A stretch of DNA of 64,000 nt from Rathayibacter sp. VKM Ac-2754 (GCF_009807095.1 NZ_WUCC01000001.1:1-64000); one strand, 5' to 3'; shown: positions 46,574 to 55,989, counted from the first letter of the stretch. The notes: generated by a model from the letters alone, not told the origin. Numbers and translations: made by a program.

Positions 46574-46674
46574 CCCCGAACCCTAGGGACACCGCCGGAG
46601 CCGTGCCTCACCCCGGCCCGGGGCCGCGCGACGGAACCATTGCTCGGCCGTCGCGCGCCCTGGTCGGGGGTGGG

Positions 46675-46950
46675 TCAGCTCGAGCTGCCGTCGCCGCGGC
46701 CTGTGGCCGACTGCAGGCGGTCGATGTGCTCCGAGGCCTGGGCCTTGGTGAGATCGGCGGGCAGGGTCTCGCCCGCCTCGCGGGCGAGGGTGTCGAGGTA
46801 GCTGCGCTGCGGGCCGGTCATCGGCTCGTCGCCGGTGACCCAGTCGGACGGGTCCTTGCTGGCGCTGGTGTCGCTGCTGTCGTCGGCTCGGGCGCCGAGG
46901 ACGTCGCCCTCGGTCTTGACGTCGGGATCGGTGGTGTTGTCATCGCTCAT
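46675..46950 (-). CDS. DUF3072 family protein
   Basis: A 91-aa protein: acidic, disordered first half (1-45) and the DUF3072 helix pair from EPMTGPQRSYLDTLARE to KAQASEHIDRLQ (about 47-82). The family is small and of unknown function. ATG 46950 is the start supported by the family's short length. It lies 74 bases past the DUF445 stop. Confidence 0.78.
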   Translation of the reverse strand: MSDDNTTDPDVKTEGDVLGARADDSSDTSASKDPSDWVTGDEPMTGPQRSYLDTLAREAGETLPADLTKAQASEHIDRLQSATGRGDGSSS

Positions 46951-47024
46951 GCACTCGACGCTACGCGCGACCACCGACACCGACGAGGGCTTGCGGAGAA
47001 GCTCCTTCAGCGCCGTTCTCCGGG

Positions 47025-48296
47025 TCACGACCCGAGCAGGGCGTGCGCCACCGTGAAGATGACCAGGCCGGCGAGCGACCCGACGACGGTGCCGTTGATC
47101 CGGATGAACTGCAGGTCCTTCCCGACCTGGAGCTCGAGCTTCTCGGAGGTCTCGCGAGGGTCCCAGCGCTGGATCGTCTCGCCGATGATGCTGGCGATGT
47201 CGGTGCGGTAGCGGTCCACGAGATTGGCCGCGACCGTCCCGATCCAGGTGTCGACGGTCGAGGCGAGCGCGTCGTCGGACGAGAGCCGGCGGCCGAGGTC
47301 GACGACGATCGACTCGATGCTGCCGCGGAGGGGGCTCTCGGGGTCGTCCATCGCCCCGAGCAGCGACGCCTTCGTGGTCTCCCACACGTCGCCGGCGAGA
47401 TCGCGCACCCGGGGGCTGTCGAAGGCGCGGTTCTTGATCTCCTCGACGCGGGCGATGAGGTCGGGGTCGGTCCCCAGATCCTGCGCGAGGGTCGCGAGGT
47501 AGCCGTCGATCGCGATCCGGAGGGGGTGGCCCTGGTCGTCGCGGACAGCGCCCACGAAGACGAGGGCCTCGTGGTAGAGACGCTCGTCGACCGCCCTGCT
47601 GACCGCGGAGGGCAGCCAGCTGGGGAGGCGGCCGCTGACCATGCGGGTGAAGCTCTGCGGATTCGCGGCGAGCCACTGCTCCGCCTGCTCGACGAGCGTG
47701 TCGACCAGTCGCCGGTGGTGCCCCGACTCGACGATGCCGCCCACGAGGGAGCCGAGCGGCGGCCCCCACTGCGGATCGAGCAGATGGCGCCGCGCGAGCG
47801 CCTCGATGACCCGCTGGACGTCGGAGTCGTCGAGCAGCGCGATCGCGGCCCGGACGGCCGCTGCGCTCTCGCCGCCGACCCGCTGGGCGTTGGCCGGCTC
47901 CGCGAGCCACTGGCCGGCCCGGCGCGCGATGCCGAACGAGTCGAGCTTCTCGCGCACGATCGCGCCGCGGAGGAAGTTCTCCTCGACGAACTGCGCGAGG
48001 CTCGCGCCGATCTCGTCCTTCTTGGTCGGGATGATCGCCGTGTGCGGGATGGGCAGGCCGAGCGGTCGGCGGAAGAGAGCCGTCACCGCGAACCAGTCGG
48101 CGAGCGCACCGACCATGCCGCCCTCGCTGGCGGCGCGGACCCACTGCAGCCACGGGTAGCGGTCCTGCAGGGCGAAGGAGACGGTGAAGACGATCGCCAT
48201 CAGCACGAGCAGGCCGGTGGCGAGGCGCTTCATCCGGACGAGCGCGGCCCGCTTCGCCTCGTCGTCCCGGCCGGCGGCGGTGGTCGCCGGCGTCAT
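47025..48296 (-). CDS. DUF445 family membrane protein
   Basis: A 423-aa protein with a membrane helix near the start (about 23-44), the family motif GGMVGALADWFAVTALFRRP (first helix after it), a long helical soluble middle and a C-terminal membrane helix (about 398-420). DUF445 (YheB-like) proteins are widespread and of unknown function. ATG 48296 overlaps the galM stop by four bases, so it is expressed with the galactose regulator operon, probably without functional link. Confidence 0.85.
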   Translation of the reverse strand: MTPATTAAGRDDEAKRAALVRMKRLATGLLVLMAIVFTVSFALQDRYPWLQWVRAASEGGMVGALADWFAVTALFRRPLGLPIPHTAIIPTKKDEIGASLAQFVEENFLRGAIVREKLDSFGIARRAGQWLAEPANAQRVGGESAAAVRAAIALLDDSDVQRVIEALARRHLLDPQWGPPLGSLVGGIVESGHHRRLVDTLVEQAEQWLAANPQSFTRMVSGRLPSWLPSAVSRAVDERLYHEALVFVGAVRDDQGHPLRIAIDGYLATLAQDLGTDPDLIARVEEIKNRAFDSPRVRDLAGDVWETTKASLLGAMDDPESPLRGSIESIVVDLGRRLSSDDALASTVDTWIGTVAANLVDRYRTDIASIIGETIQRWDPRETSEKLELQVGKDLQFIRINGTVVGSLAGLVIFTVAHALLGS

Positions 48297-49246
48297 GACG
48301 AGACGGGGAACCCCTCGTGCCGGATCCCCCAGGCGACGGCCCACTCCTCGCCCGGCTCGAGCCAGCGCAGTCCCTGACCGGAGTTGAGGGCGTCGGCCGG
48401 CGCGGTCATCGGCTCGACGGCGATCGCGGTCTTGACATCGTCGCCCTCGGGGAAGATGCGGGTGATGAAGACCTGGATGTAGTTGTGCGAGGCGTCGGCC
48501 CACATCAGGACGCGGCGGCCGTCGGACGCGCTCACGCCGTGCACGCTCTCTCCGTCGACGACGGTGACGTCGGCCCAGGCGTCGTCGAGCTCGAGGTCGC
48601 CGATGCGCCGTCCGCCGCGGAGATCCCAGTCGGTGCCGTCGACAGGGCTCTGCCCGGTGGGGTTGAGCCGCTCGTCGACGTCGATGTGCACGGCGGCGTC
48701 GACGGTGAGCTCGAGCTCGTCGGTCGGGACGTCGCCGATGGCGAGGAAGGGGTGCGTGCCGACCGCGACCGGCGCCTCCTCGGCCCCGACGTTCACGACG
48801 CGGTGCACCACCCTGAGGCCGTCGGCCTGGAGCTCGTAGCGGACGCTCGTCTCGAGGTGGAACGGCCAGCCGCGCTGCGGGACGACGGGGGCGGCCAGCT
48901 CGACGAAGGACGGGCCCTGCTCGACGAGCCGGTACGACGTGTTGGTCAGCAGCCCGTGCAGGGCGTTGTGGTACTTCGGCTCGGTGATGTCGAGCTGGAG
49001 GGTGCGGCCGCCGTGGTGCCACTTGCCGTCCTTGACGCGGTTCGGCCAGGGCATCAGGACGGTTCCCGAGCCGAACGGCGGAACGACGCTGTCCGGGTAG
49101 GAGGCGGTGATCTCGACTCCGTCGACGGAGAGGTGGCGCAGCGCTGCGGCGACCTCCGTGACGACGGCGTGCAGAGTGCGTCCCTCGGCGGTGAGGTCGA
49201 GTGCGAACTGGCGCCCGGTTGCGGGGGCGGGGGTGAAGTCGGCCAT
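48293..49246 (-). CDS. galM: Aldose 1-epimerase (galactose mutarotase)
   Basis: A 317-aa enzyme interconverting alpha and beta galactose, the entry step of the Leloir pathway. It has MPWPNRVKDGKW (about 65-76), the acid His in GTHPF (about 163), and the base Glu in AVEPMTAPADA (about 277). ATG 49246 follows the DeoR-type gene by nine bases. With galT and galK across the divergent promoter it makes a galactose unit; galE is not in the window. Confidence 0.92.
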   Translation of the reverse strand: MADFTPAPATGRQFALDLTAEGRTLHAVVTEVAAALRHLSVDGVEITASYPDSVVPPFGSGTVLMPWPNRVKDGKWHHGGRTLQLDITEPKYHNALHGLLTNTSYRLVEQGPSFVELAAPVVPQRGWPFHLETSVRYELQADGLRVVHRVVNVGAEEAPVAVGTHPFLAIGDVPTDELELTVDAAVHIDVDERLNPTGQSPVDGTDWDLRGGRRIGDLELDDAWADVTVVDGESVHGVSASDGRRVLMWADASHNYIQVFITRIFPEGDDVKTAIAVEPMTAPADALNSGQGLRWLEPGEEWAVAWGIRHEGFPVSS

Positions 49247-49255
49247 GGCTGAATC

Positions 49256-50074
49256 CTACGGACTGCTCCTCGGAGGCGGCCCTCCGCAGCGGGTGACGGC
49301 GAGCCCGGCCCCCTCGAGGCTCCGCACGATCTCGTCGGGCGCCGCCTGCCCGGTCAGCAGGCGGTCGAACTCGGTGGTGGCGGCCACCCGGCCGAGGTCG
49401 ACCACGCCGAGCTTGCGGGAGTCGGCGACGACGACGCGGCGCGACGCCGCGTGCAGCATGCGCCGCTTGAGGGTCGCCTCCGGGAGGTTGACGTTGGTGA
49501 TGCCGGCGTCGGGATGCACGCCGGTGCAGCCGATGAAGACGACGTCGGCGCGCAGTCGCTCGAGCACCTCGGAGGCGAGCGGCTCGACCAGCGAGTGCTG
49601 CAGGGGGCGGAGGGTGCCCCCGGTGACGACGACGGTGAAGCGCGGGATCGCGGGCTCGAGGGCGAGAGCGGTGGACAGGCCGTTGGTGATGACTGTCACG
49701 TCTCGCAGATCATCGCGCGCGACGAGGGCGCGGGCGATGGCGAGCGGGGTGGTGCCGACGTCGAGGATGACGCTCTGACCCGAGGAGACGGAGGAGGCGG
49801 CCTCCCGCCCGATCGCGGCCTTCTCGTCGGAGGCGGCGGCCAGGCCCTCCTCGAGCGAGCGCTCGCCGACGCGCTCGGCGACGGGGATGGCGCCGCCGCG
49901 GACCCTCTGCACCGAGCCCTCGCCGGCGAGCTGGTCGAGATCGGAGCGCACGGTCACGACCGAGACGCCGAGCCGGTCGGACAGGTCGGCGACCGAGACG
50001 AACCCGAGCTGCTCGGCGAGCAGGCGCATGCGCACGCGCCGCTCGAGAGCGGACTGGGCCTCGGGCTCTGCCAT
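49256..50074 (-). CDS. DeoR/GlpR-type sugar regulator
   Basis: A 272-aa repressor with an N-terminal DeoR helix-turn-helix (about 15-70: VSVADLSDRLGVSVVTVRSD) and a sugar-phosphate effector domain containing ILDVGTTPLAIAR and FIGCTGVHPDAGIT. It heads the galM operon and faces galTK, so it most likely senses a galactose-derived phosphate. ATG 50074 fits the family; the longer frame upstream enters the operator region. Confidence 0.9.
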   Translation of the reverse strand: MAEPEAQSALERRVRMRLLAEQLGFVSVADLSDRLGVSVVTVRSDLDQLAGEGSVQRVRGGAIPVAERVGERSLEEGLAAASDEKAAIGREAASSVSSGQSVILDVGTTPLAIARALVARDDLRDVTVITNGLSTALALEPAIPRFTVVVTGGTLRPLQHSLVEPLASEVLERLRADVVFIGCTGVHPDAGITNVNLPEATLKRRMLHAASRRVVVADSRKLGVVDLGRVAATTEFDRLLTGQAAPDEIVRSLEGAGLAVTRCGGPPPRSSP

Positions 50075-50112
50075 CCGCCCATCGTCGCCTCCGGAGGAGC
50101 GGTTGTCAAAGA

Positions 50113-50132
50113 GAAAACGGGCTTTCCTTTTC
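50113..50132. promoter_or_regulatory. Candidate operator in the gal divergon
   Basis: GAAAA-N10-TTTTC is an inverted repeat in an AT-rich patch that stands out from the GC-rich surroundings. It sits between the deoR-type gene and galT, 30 bases from the galT start region. Binding by the DeoR-type protein is inferred. Confidence 0.5.
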
Positions 50133-50161
50133 GAAGGTCTGGAGTTATCGTGTGCGGTGTC

Positions 50162-51367
50162 ATGAACGAAGCGATCACACTCACCGGCGGCGTCGTCAAG
50201 CGCCCGCACACCCTCGCCGACGGCCGCGAGCTCCTCTACTTCGACGATGCCGAGACGACGCTGCCGCCCGAGCGCGCCGCCGACGCTCGCGTCCTCGATC
50301 CGCGCCCCGCCACCGCGCGCATGCGGCAGGACCCGCTCACCGGGGAGTGGGTGTCGATCGCCGCCTCTCGGCAGAACCGCGTGTTCCTGCCCCCGGCCGA
50401 GCTCGACCCGCTCGCGCCGGCCTCACCGACCAATCCGTCGGAGGTGCCGAGCCGCTACGACGTCGCCGTCTTCGAGAACCGCTCGCCATCGTTCGGGCCG
50501 CTGCTCGAGGACGCCGACGCGCCCGCCTCCCTCGACGACCTCCGGACCCTCGGCCTCGGCCGCACCCTCACCAGCGTCGGCCGCTGCGAGGTGGTCTGCT
50601 TCAGCCCTGAGCACGAGGGGTCGTTCGCGACGCTCAGCGCCTCCCGCGCCCGCACCGTGGTCGAGGCCTGGGCCGACCGCGTCGCCGCTCTCTCGGCGCT
50701 CCCCGGCGTGCAGCAGGTCTTCCCGTTCGAGAACCGCGGAGAGGCCATCGGCGTCACCCTGCACCACCCGCACGGGCAGATCTACTCGTACCCCTACGTG
50801 ACCCCCCGGACGACCCGCCTCCTCGCCTCGCTCGACTCCTACGGTCCGACGCTCTTCGCCGACATCCTGGCGTTCGAGCAGGCCGGCGAGCGCGTGCTGA
50901 TCCGCGGCGAGCACTTCACCGCCTTCGTTCCCTTCGCGGCGCGCTGGCCCATCGAGGTGCACCTGCTGCCCCACCGCCACATCGCCGACATCAGCGAGAC
51001 GACCCCGGAGGAGCGCGACGAGCTCGCGACGGTCTACCAGCGCCTGCTCCGCGGCATCGACGCGCTCTACGACTCGCCGACCCCCTACATCTCGGCCTGG
51101 CACCAGGCGCCCGTGCGCGAGCGCCGCGACGAGGTGCGGCTGATGCTCCAGATCACCTCACCCCGCCGCGCCGAGAGCAAGCTCAAGTACCTCGCGGGCA
51201 GCGAGGCCGCGATGGGAGCCTGGATCGGCGACATCGCCCCCGAGACGAGCGCCGCCGCTCTGCGCTCCGCCATCGAGCGCGCCGACGCCGCGACCCTGGC
51301 CGCCGAGGCCGCCGACAACCCCGAGGCCACGGTCTCCGACTCCAGCAGCATCGAGGAGAACCGATGA
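50162..51367 (+). CDS. galT: Galactose-1-phosphate uridylyltransferase
   Basis: A 401-aa HIT-superfamily enzyme exchanging UMP between UDP-glucose and galactose-1-phosphate. The active-site HHPHGQIYSYPY (about 202-213) holds the uridylylated His; zinc-type ligands and HLLPHRH follow. ATG 50162 is listed, but GTG 50150 is possible and has GGAG five bases upstream, adding four residues. The galK ATG overlaps the stop (ATGA). Confidence 0.94.
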   Translation: MNEAITLTGGVVKRPHTLADGRELLYFDDAETTLPPERAADARVLDPRPATARMRQDPLTGEWVSIAASRQNRVFLPPAELDPLAPASPTNPSEVPSRYDVAVFENRSPSFGPLLEDADAPASLDDLRTLGLGRTLTSVGRCEVVCFSPEHEGSFATLSASRARTVVEAWADRVAALSALPGVQQVFPFENRGEAIGVTLHHPHGQIYSYPYVTPRTTRLLASLDSYGPTLFADILAFEQAGERVLIRGEHFTAFVPFAARWPIEVHLLPHRHIADISETTPEERDELATVYQRLLRGIDALYDSPTPYISAWHQAPVRERRDEVRLMLQITSPRRAESKLKYLAGSEAAMGAWIGDIAPETSAAALRSAIERADAATLAAEAADNPEATVSDSSSIEENR

Positions 51368-52545
51368 CCGACACCAGCGCCTCCCTCGACTCCGTCGCCG
51401 AGCGTGCCGTCCGAGACTTCGAGCGCGCCTACGACCGCGAGCCCGCCGGCGTGTGGGCCGGTCCCGGCCGGGTGAACCTGATCGGCGAGCACACCGACTA
51501 CAACGAGGGCTTCGTCTTCCCCTTCGCCATCGATCGCGCCACGGCGATGGCGGTCGCTCCCCGGGAGGACCGCGTCATCCGCATCGCGAGCGCCTTCTCC
51601 CCCGAGGTCGTCGAGACCACGATCGACGACCTCGGCCCCGGCGCGCTCGCGGGCTGGTCGGCGTATCCGCTCGGCGTCGTCTGGGCGCTCTCGGAGTACG
51701 GAGTCGACCTCGACGGCCGCTCGGGCTTCGACGCCTTCGTCGACTCCGACGTGCCGGTCGGCGCCGGGCTCTCGAGCTCCGCCGCCCTGATGTGCGCGAT
51801 GGCCGTGGCCCTCGACGAGCTCTGGGGGCTGGGCCTCGACCGCGCGACTCTCGCCCGGATCGGCCGCAGGGCCGAGAACGTCGCGGTCGGTGCGCCGACC
51901 GGGATCATGGACGAGTCGGCGTCGCTCTTCGGGAAGCGCGACGCCGCCGTGTTCCTCGACTGCCGGAGCCTCGACACCGAGGTCATCCCGCTCGGCTTCG
52001 AGGAGGCGGGACTCGTCCTGCTCGTGATCGACACCCGCGTCGAGCACGCGCACGCCACCGGCGGCTACGCCGAGCGTCGCGCCTCCTGCGAGCTCGGCGC
52101 CTCGGTCATGGGAGTGGAGTCGCTGCGCGAGCTGTCGGTCGACGACCTGCCGCAGGCCGAGGAGCTGCTCGACGACGTCACGTTCCGCCGCGTGCGGCAC
52201 ATCATCACCGAGAACGCCCGCGTCCTCTCGACGGTGCGCACCCTCCGCGAGGAGGGCCCGCGAGCGATCGGCGGGCTGCTCGACGAGGGCCACCTGTCGC
52301 TCCGCGACGACTTCGAGATCTCGATCCCCGAGCTCGACACGGCCGTCGAGTCCTCCCGCGGCGCGGGAGCGATCGGCGCGCGCATGACCGGCGGCGGCTT
52401 CGGCGGCTCGGCGATCGCGCTCACGCCGATCGAGAAGGAGGCGGAGGTCCGCGAGGCCGTCCTCGCCGCCTTCGCCGAGAAGGGCTTCCGCGAGCCCGCA
52501 CTCTTCCTCGTCACCGCGGCGGACGGCGCGGGACGCGCGCGCTGA
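51364..52545 (+). CDS. galK: Galactokinase
   Basis: A 393-aa GHMP kinase phosphorylating galactose at C1. It has the galactokinase signature GRVNLIGEHTDYNEG (about 35-49), the ATP loop PVGAGLSSSAAL (about 136-147) and MTGGGFGGSAI near 341. Complete and normal in length. It overlaps galT by four bases; the transcript runs into a repeat-rich region. Confidence 0.95.
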   Translation: MTDTSASLDSVAERAVRDFERAYDREPAGVWAGPGRVNLIGEHTDYNEGFVFPFAIDRATAMAVAPREDRVIRIASAFSPEVVETTIDDLGPGALAGWSAYPLGVVWALSEYGVDLDGRSGFDAFVDSDVPVGAGLSSSAALMCAMAVALDELWGLGLDRATLARIGRRAENVAVGAPTGIMDESASLFGKRDAAVFLDCRSLDTEVIPLGFEEAGLVLLVIDTRVEHAHATGGYAERRASCELGASVMGVESLRELSVDDLPQAEELLDDVTFRRVRHIITENARVLSTVRTLREEGPRAIGGLLDEGHLSLRDDFEISIPELDTAVESSRGAGAIGARMTGGGFGGSAIALTPIEKEAEVREAVLAAFAEKGFREPALFLVTAADGAGRAR

Positions 52546-52573
52546 AGGGGGCTGCGGGCGGGCGGTGGATCGC

Positions 52574-52780
52574 TGATCGGGCAGCCGCAGTGCGGTCCGG
52601 GGCCAGCCCGTTGATCGAGCACCCGCACTACGGTCCGGCGCCAGCGCGCTGATCGAGTAGCCCGTGCGGCGGTCCGGCGCCGGCTCGCTCATCGAGCAGT
52701 CCGCACCGCGGTCCGGCGCCAGCTCGCTGATCGAGTAGCCCGCGCAGCGGGCGTATCGAGATCCACATCCGTCAGAAGGC
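52574..52780. repeat. Tandem degenerate type A half-units plus one full reverse unit
   Basis: Units start at 52574, 52612, 52650, 52689 and 52729 (38-40-base period). Each begins TGATCGAG(T/C)AGCCCG or a variant and most continue CGGTCCGGCGCCAGC. The last becomes a full reverse type A unit with GCGGGCGTATCGAGATCC. This shows local amplification of part of the dispersed repeat behind galK. Confidence 0.82.
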
Positions 52781-52800
52781 GGGGTCTGCGCCGCGATCTG

Positions 52801-52849
52801 CTGACGCTGGTGGGTCTCGATACGCCCCTGCGGGGCTACTCGACCAGCA
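52801..52849 (+). repeat. Type A repeat, near-consensus copy
   Basis: It is the same as the copy at 23642-23690 over almost its whole length (CTGACGCTGGTG .. CCCTGCGGGG .. CTACTCGACCAGC). It lies 66 bases before the 3' end of the ybaK-type gene. Confidence 0.85.
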
Positions 52850-52914
52850 TGGGAGGGCGGCGGCGCCGACCTCTCCCCCCGCCGCAGCGACGCGGAGCGC
52901 CTTCGCCTGCCGGG

Positions 52915-53415
52915 CTACTCGACCGGCAGACCGGCCGCGGGCGGCACGACCGCGCGGGGGGCGCCTCCGGTGACGCGGACGAGCTCGTCGAACGTCGTCG
53001 GGTAGACGGTGTGCGCGTGGCCAGCGGCCGCCCAGACGGTCTCGTACTGCGCGAGCTCGTCGTCGACCAGCGTGCGCAGGCGCTGCGGGTGACCGACCGG
53101 CGCGACGCCTCCGATGGTCTGCCCAGTCGCCTCCTTGACGAGGGAGGCGGATGCGCGGGTGATCACTCCGCCCAGCTCCTGACCGAGCCAGGCCGTGTCG
53201 ACACGGTGGCCGCCGCTCGTGAGGACGAGCAGCGGCTCACCGTCGAGCAGGAACACCAGCGAGTTCGCGATCTGGCCGACCTCGATCCCGAGCGCCGCCG
53301 CGGCGAGCGCCGCCGTCGACGCGGCCTCGTCGAGCCAGCGGACGGGCGGGTGGACGCCCGACTCCGCGAGATCGGCGAGGACGCGGTCGACGGCGGGGTG
53401 GCTTCGTACGCTCAT
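52915..53415 (-). CDS. YbaK/EbsC-type aminoacyl-tRNA deacylase
   Basis: A 166-aa protein of the ProX/YbaK editing family, which hydrolyses misacylated tRNA. It has the fold core QIANSLVFLLDGEPLLVLTSG (shown partly: NSLVFLLDGEPLL) at about 50-62, and GGVAPVGHP at about 102-110. The catalytic Lys-type position is not certain by eye. The stop TAG and last residues lie in a type A repeat fragment (GGGCTACTCGACCGGC), so the C-terminus has been remodelled. ATG 53415. Confidence 0.88.
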   Translation of the reverse strand: MSVRSHPAVDRVLADLAESGVHPPVRWLDEAASTAALAAAALGIEVGQIANSLVFLLDGEPLLVLTSGGHRVDTAWLGQELGGVITRASASLVKEATGQTIGGVAPVGHPQRLRTLVDDELAQYETVWAAAGHAHTVYPTTFDELVRVTGGAPRAVVPPAAGLPVE

Positions 53416-53437
53416 GCCGCCGAGGCTAGCGCGGGGC

Positions 53438-54484
53438 TCAGCCCTTGAGGGTCGCGACGTCGATGACGAAGCGGTAGCGCACGTCCGAGGCGAGCACGCG
53501 CTCGTAGGCCTCGTTGATCTGCGACGCCGAGACGACCTCGACCTCGCTCGCGATGCCCTTCTCGGCGCAGAAGTCGAGCATCTCCTGGGTCTCCTTGATG
53601 CCTCCGATGCCCGATCCCGCGAAGGAGCGGCGGGCGCCGAACAGCGTGAACACGTGCAGCGGCAGGGCCTCGGCGGGGGCACCGACGTTGACCATCGTGC
53701 CGTTGCGACGCAGCAGGCCGAGGTACGCGTCGAGATCGAGCACCGCGCTCACTGTGTTGATGATGATGTCGAAGGTGTTGGCGAGCGTCGTGAACGTCTC
53801 CTCGTCCTTCGTCGCGTAGTAGTGGTCGGCTCCGAGGCGGAGGCCGTCCTCCTGCTTGCTCAGCGACTGCGAGAGCACGGTGACCTCGGCGCCCATGGCG
53901 TGCGCGAACTTGACGGCCATGTGGCCGAGCCCGCCGAGTCCGACGACGGCGACGCGCTTGCCCGGGCCCGCCTCCCAGTGCGAGAGCGGCGAGTAAGTGG
54001 TGATGCCGGCGCACAGCAGCGGCGCGGCGGCCTCGTAGGGGATCGACTCCGGGACGCGGAGGACGAAGTCCTCGACGACCACGACGTGAGTCGAGTAGCC
54101 GCCCTGGGTGATGGTGCCGTCGCGGTCCACGGAGGCGTAGGTGCCGGTGTTGCCCTTGAGGCAGTACTGCTCCTCGCCGGCGAGGCAGTTCTCGCACTCG
54201 CGGCAGGAGTTGACCATGCAGCCGACGCCGACGCGGTCGCCGACCTTGTGCTTGCTGACCTCGGAGCCGACCTCGGCGACGACGCCGACGATCTCGTGGC
54301 CGACGGTCAGCGGGTACTGCACCGGTCCCCACTCTCCGCGGACGGTGTGGATGTCGGAGTGGCAGATGCCGGAGTAGGCGATCTCGATGAGCACGTCGTG
54401 GGCGCCGACATCGCGGCGCTCGATGGTGGTGGGGACCAGCGGCTCGGTGGCGGAGGGAGCGGCGTAGGCGTTGACAGTGAGCAT
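53438..54484 (-). CDS. Zinc-dependent NAD(P) alcohol dehydrogenase (YahK/CAD type)
   Basis: A 348-aa medium-chain dehydrogenase. Catalytic zinc: Cys41 (GICHSD), His63-Glu64 (GHEI) and the later Cys in LLCAGITTY. Structural zinc: Cys94, Cys97, Cys100, Cys108. Cofactor loop GLGGLGH at about 178. The pattern fits the cinnamyl-alcohol/YahK aldehyde reductases, usually NADPH-linked. Physiological substrate unknown. ATG 54484 is followed upstream by the divergent pxpA promoter. Confidence 0.92.
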   Translation of the reverse strand: MLTVNAYAAPSATEPLVPTTIERRDVGAHDVLIEIAYSGICHSDIHTVRGEWGPVQYPLTVGHEIVGVVAEVGSEVSKHKVGDRVGVGCMVNSCRECENCLAGEEQYCLKGNTGTYASVDRDGTITQGGYSTHVVVVEDFVLRVPESIPYEAAAPLLCAGITTYSPLSHWEAGPGKRVAVVGLGGLGHMAVKFAHAMGAEVTVLSQSLSKQEDGLRLGADHYYATKDEETFTTLANTFDIIINTVSAVLDLDAYLGLLRRNGTMVNVGAPAEALPLHVFTLFGARRSFAGSGIGGIKETQEMLDFCAEKGIASEVEVVSASQINEAYERVLASDVRYRFVIDVATLKG

Positions 54485-54598
54485 GTGTTCTCCTCGGGGG
54501 CGGGCGCACGCGGAAGACGGATCGTGCGGGGGTGGGGGTCGCGAGTGCGCATCCCCAGGCTATCGATCCGGTCTGGACGCTCCCCGTAGGCTCGGGGG

Positions 54599-55363
54599 AT
54601 GCGGACCACGGTCGATCTGAACGCCGATCTGGGCGAGGGCTTCGGCGTGTGGGAGCTCGGCGACGACGAGGCGATCCTCGGCGTCGTCTCGAGCGCCAGC
54701 ATCGCCTGCGGGTTCCACGCCGGCGACCCGTCGATCATGCTCGCCCGCTGCCGCACCGCGGACTCGCGCGGAGTCGCGATCGGCGCGCACGTCTCGTACC
54801 GCGATCTCGCCGGCTTCGGTCGACGCGAGATCCCGGTGGGCCGCGACGAGCTGCACGCCGACGTCGTCTACCAGATCGGCGCACTGCAGGCGGCCGCGCG
54901 GGCGGCGGGCACCCGGGTGCGCTACGTGAAGCCGCACGGCGCCCTCTACAACCGCATCGTGCACGACGAGGTCCAGGCGGAGGCGGTCGCCGCCGCGGTC
55001 CGCGACGTCGCGCCCGGCCTCCCGCTGCTCGGTCTCGCCTCCTCGGCCGTCGAGCGCGCGGCTGCGTCGGCCGGCCTGCCCTTCCTGCGGGAGGCGTTCG
55101 TCGACCGCGGCTACCGCGCCGACGGCTCGCTGGTGCCGCGCGGCGAGCCCGGCGCCGTGCTGTCGGATCCGGCGCTGGTCGCCTCCCGCGCCGTCCGGAT
55201 GATCGTCGACGGCGCCGTGCAGGCGAGCACCGGCGAGCACCTCGCCGTGCGGGTCGACTCGCTGTGCGTGCACGGCGACTCTCCGGGTGCCCTCGCAATG
55301 GCGGAGGCGGTGCGCGCCGCTCTGGCGCGGGCAGGCGTCGAGCTCGCTCCCGCCGCCCCGTGA
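54599..55363 (+). CDS. pxpA: 5-oxoprolinase subunit A
   Basis: A 254-aa LamB/YcsF-family protein with DLNADLGEGFG (6-16), CGFHAGDP and VKPHGALYN. With PxpB and PxpC it opens 5-oxoproline (pyroglutamate) to glutamate using ATP. The ATG at 54599 is leader-short; CTCGGGGG lies just upstream. The pxpB GTG overlaps its stop by four bases. Confidence 0.94.
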   Translation: MRTTVDLNADLGEGFGVWELGDDEAILGVVSSASIACGFHAGDPSIMLARCRTADSRGVAIGAHVSYRDLAGFGRREIPVGRDELHADVVYQIGALQAAARAAGTRVRYVKPHGALYNRIVHDEVQAEAVAAAVRDVAPGLPLLGLASSAVERAAASAGLPFLREAFVDRGYRADGSLVPRGEPGAVLSDPALVASRAVRMIVDGAVQASTGEHLAVRVDSLCVHGDSPGALAMAEAVRAALARAGVELAPAAP

Positions 55364-55989
55364 TCGCCGCGCGACTCCTCCCCTCCGGCGACCGCGCCGT
55401 GCTCGTCGAGGTCGCCGACCTCGAGGCCGCCCTGGCGCTGACCGCCGCCCTCGAGCGCGGGCGACCCGTCGGCGTGCTCGATCTGGTGCCGGCCGCGCGG
55501 ACGGTGCTGGTGGTGATCGAGCCCGGCGAGCTCCCGCTGGCTCAGGCCCGCCGGTGGATCCGCGACGTCGCCGGCACGGCTGCACCGAGCGGGGCCGATC
55601 TCGCCGGGCGGAGGCACGACATCGCGGTCCGCTACGACGGCGCGGATCTCGTCGCGGTCGCCGACGCGCTCGGGTGGAGTGTCCAAGAGCTCGTCGAGCG
55701 CCACACCGCGACGCCGTGGCGTGCGGCGTTCGGAGGCTTCGCACCCGGCTTCGCGTACCTCGCCGCCCGCACGCCGTGGCCCGAGATCGCCCGGCGCACC
55801 GAGCCGCGGACGCGCGTCCCGGCGGGCTCCGTCGCGCTCGCCGGCGAGTGGTCGGCCGTCTACCCGCGCTCCTCCCCCGGCGGCTGGCAGCTGATCGGGT
55901 CGACGGAGGCGGTGCTCTGGGACGCGGACCGCACCCCTCCCGCGCTCCTCGCCCCCGGCGACGAGATCCGCTTCCGGGCGCTGCCGTGA
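55360..55989 (+). CDS. pxpB: 5-oxoprolinase subunit B (KipI-like)
   Basis: A 209-aa protein of the AHS1/KipI family, with FGGFAPGFAYL (about 122-132), RTRVPAGSVALAG and SPGGWQLIG. It is the middle subunit of the PxpABC oxoprolinase. GTG 55360 is set by the four-base overlap with pxpA. The next GTG overlap leads into pxpC. Confidence 0.94.
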   Translation: MIAARLLPSGDRAVLVEVADLEAALALTAALERGRPVGVLDLVPAARTVLVVIEPGELPLAQARRWIRDVAGTAAPSGADLAGRRHDIAVRYDGADLVAVADALGWSVQELVERHTATPWRAAFGGFAPGFAYLAARTPWPEIARRTEPRTRVPAGSVALAGEWSAVYPRSSPGGWQLIGSTEAVLWDADRTPPALLAPGDEIRFRALP

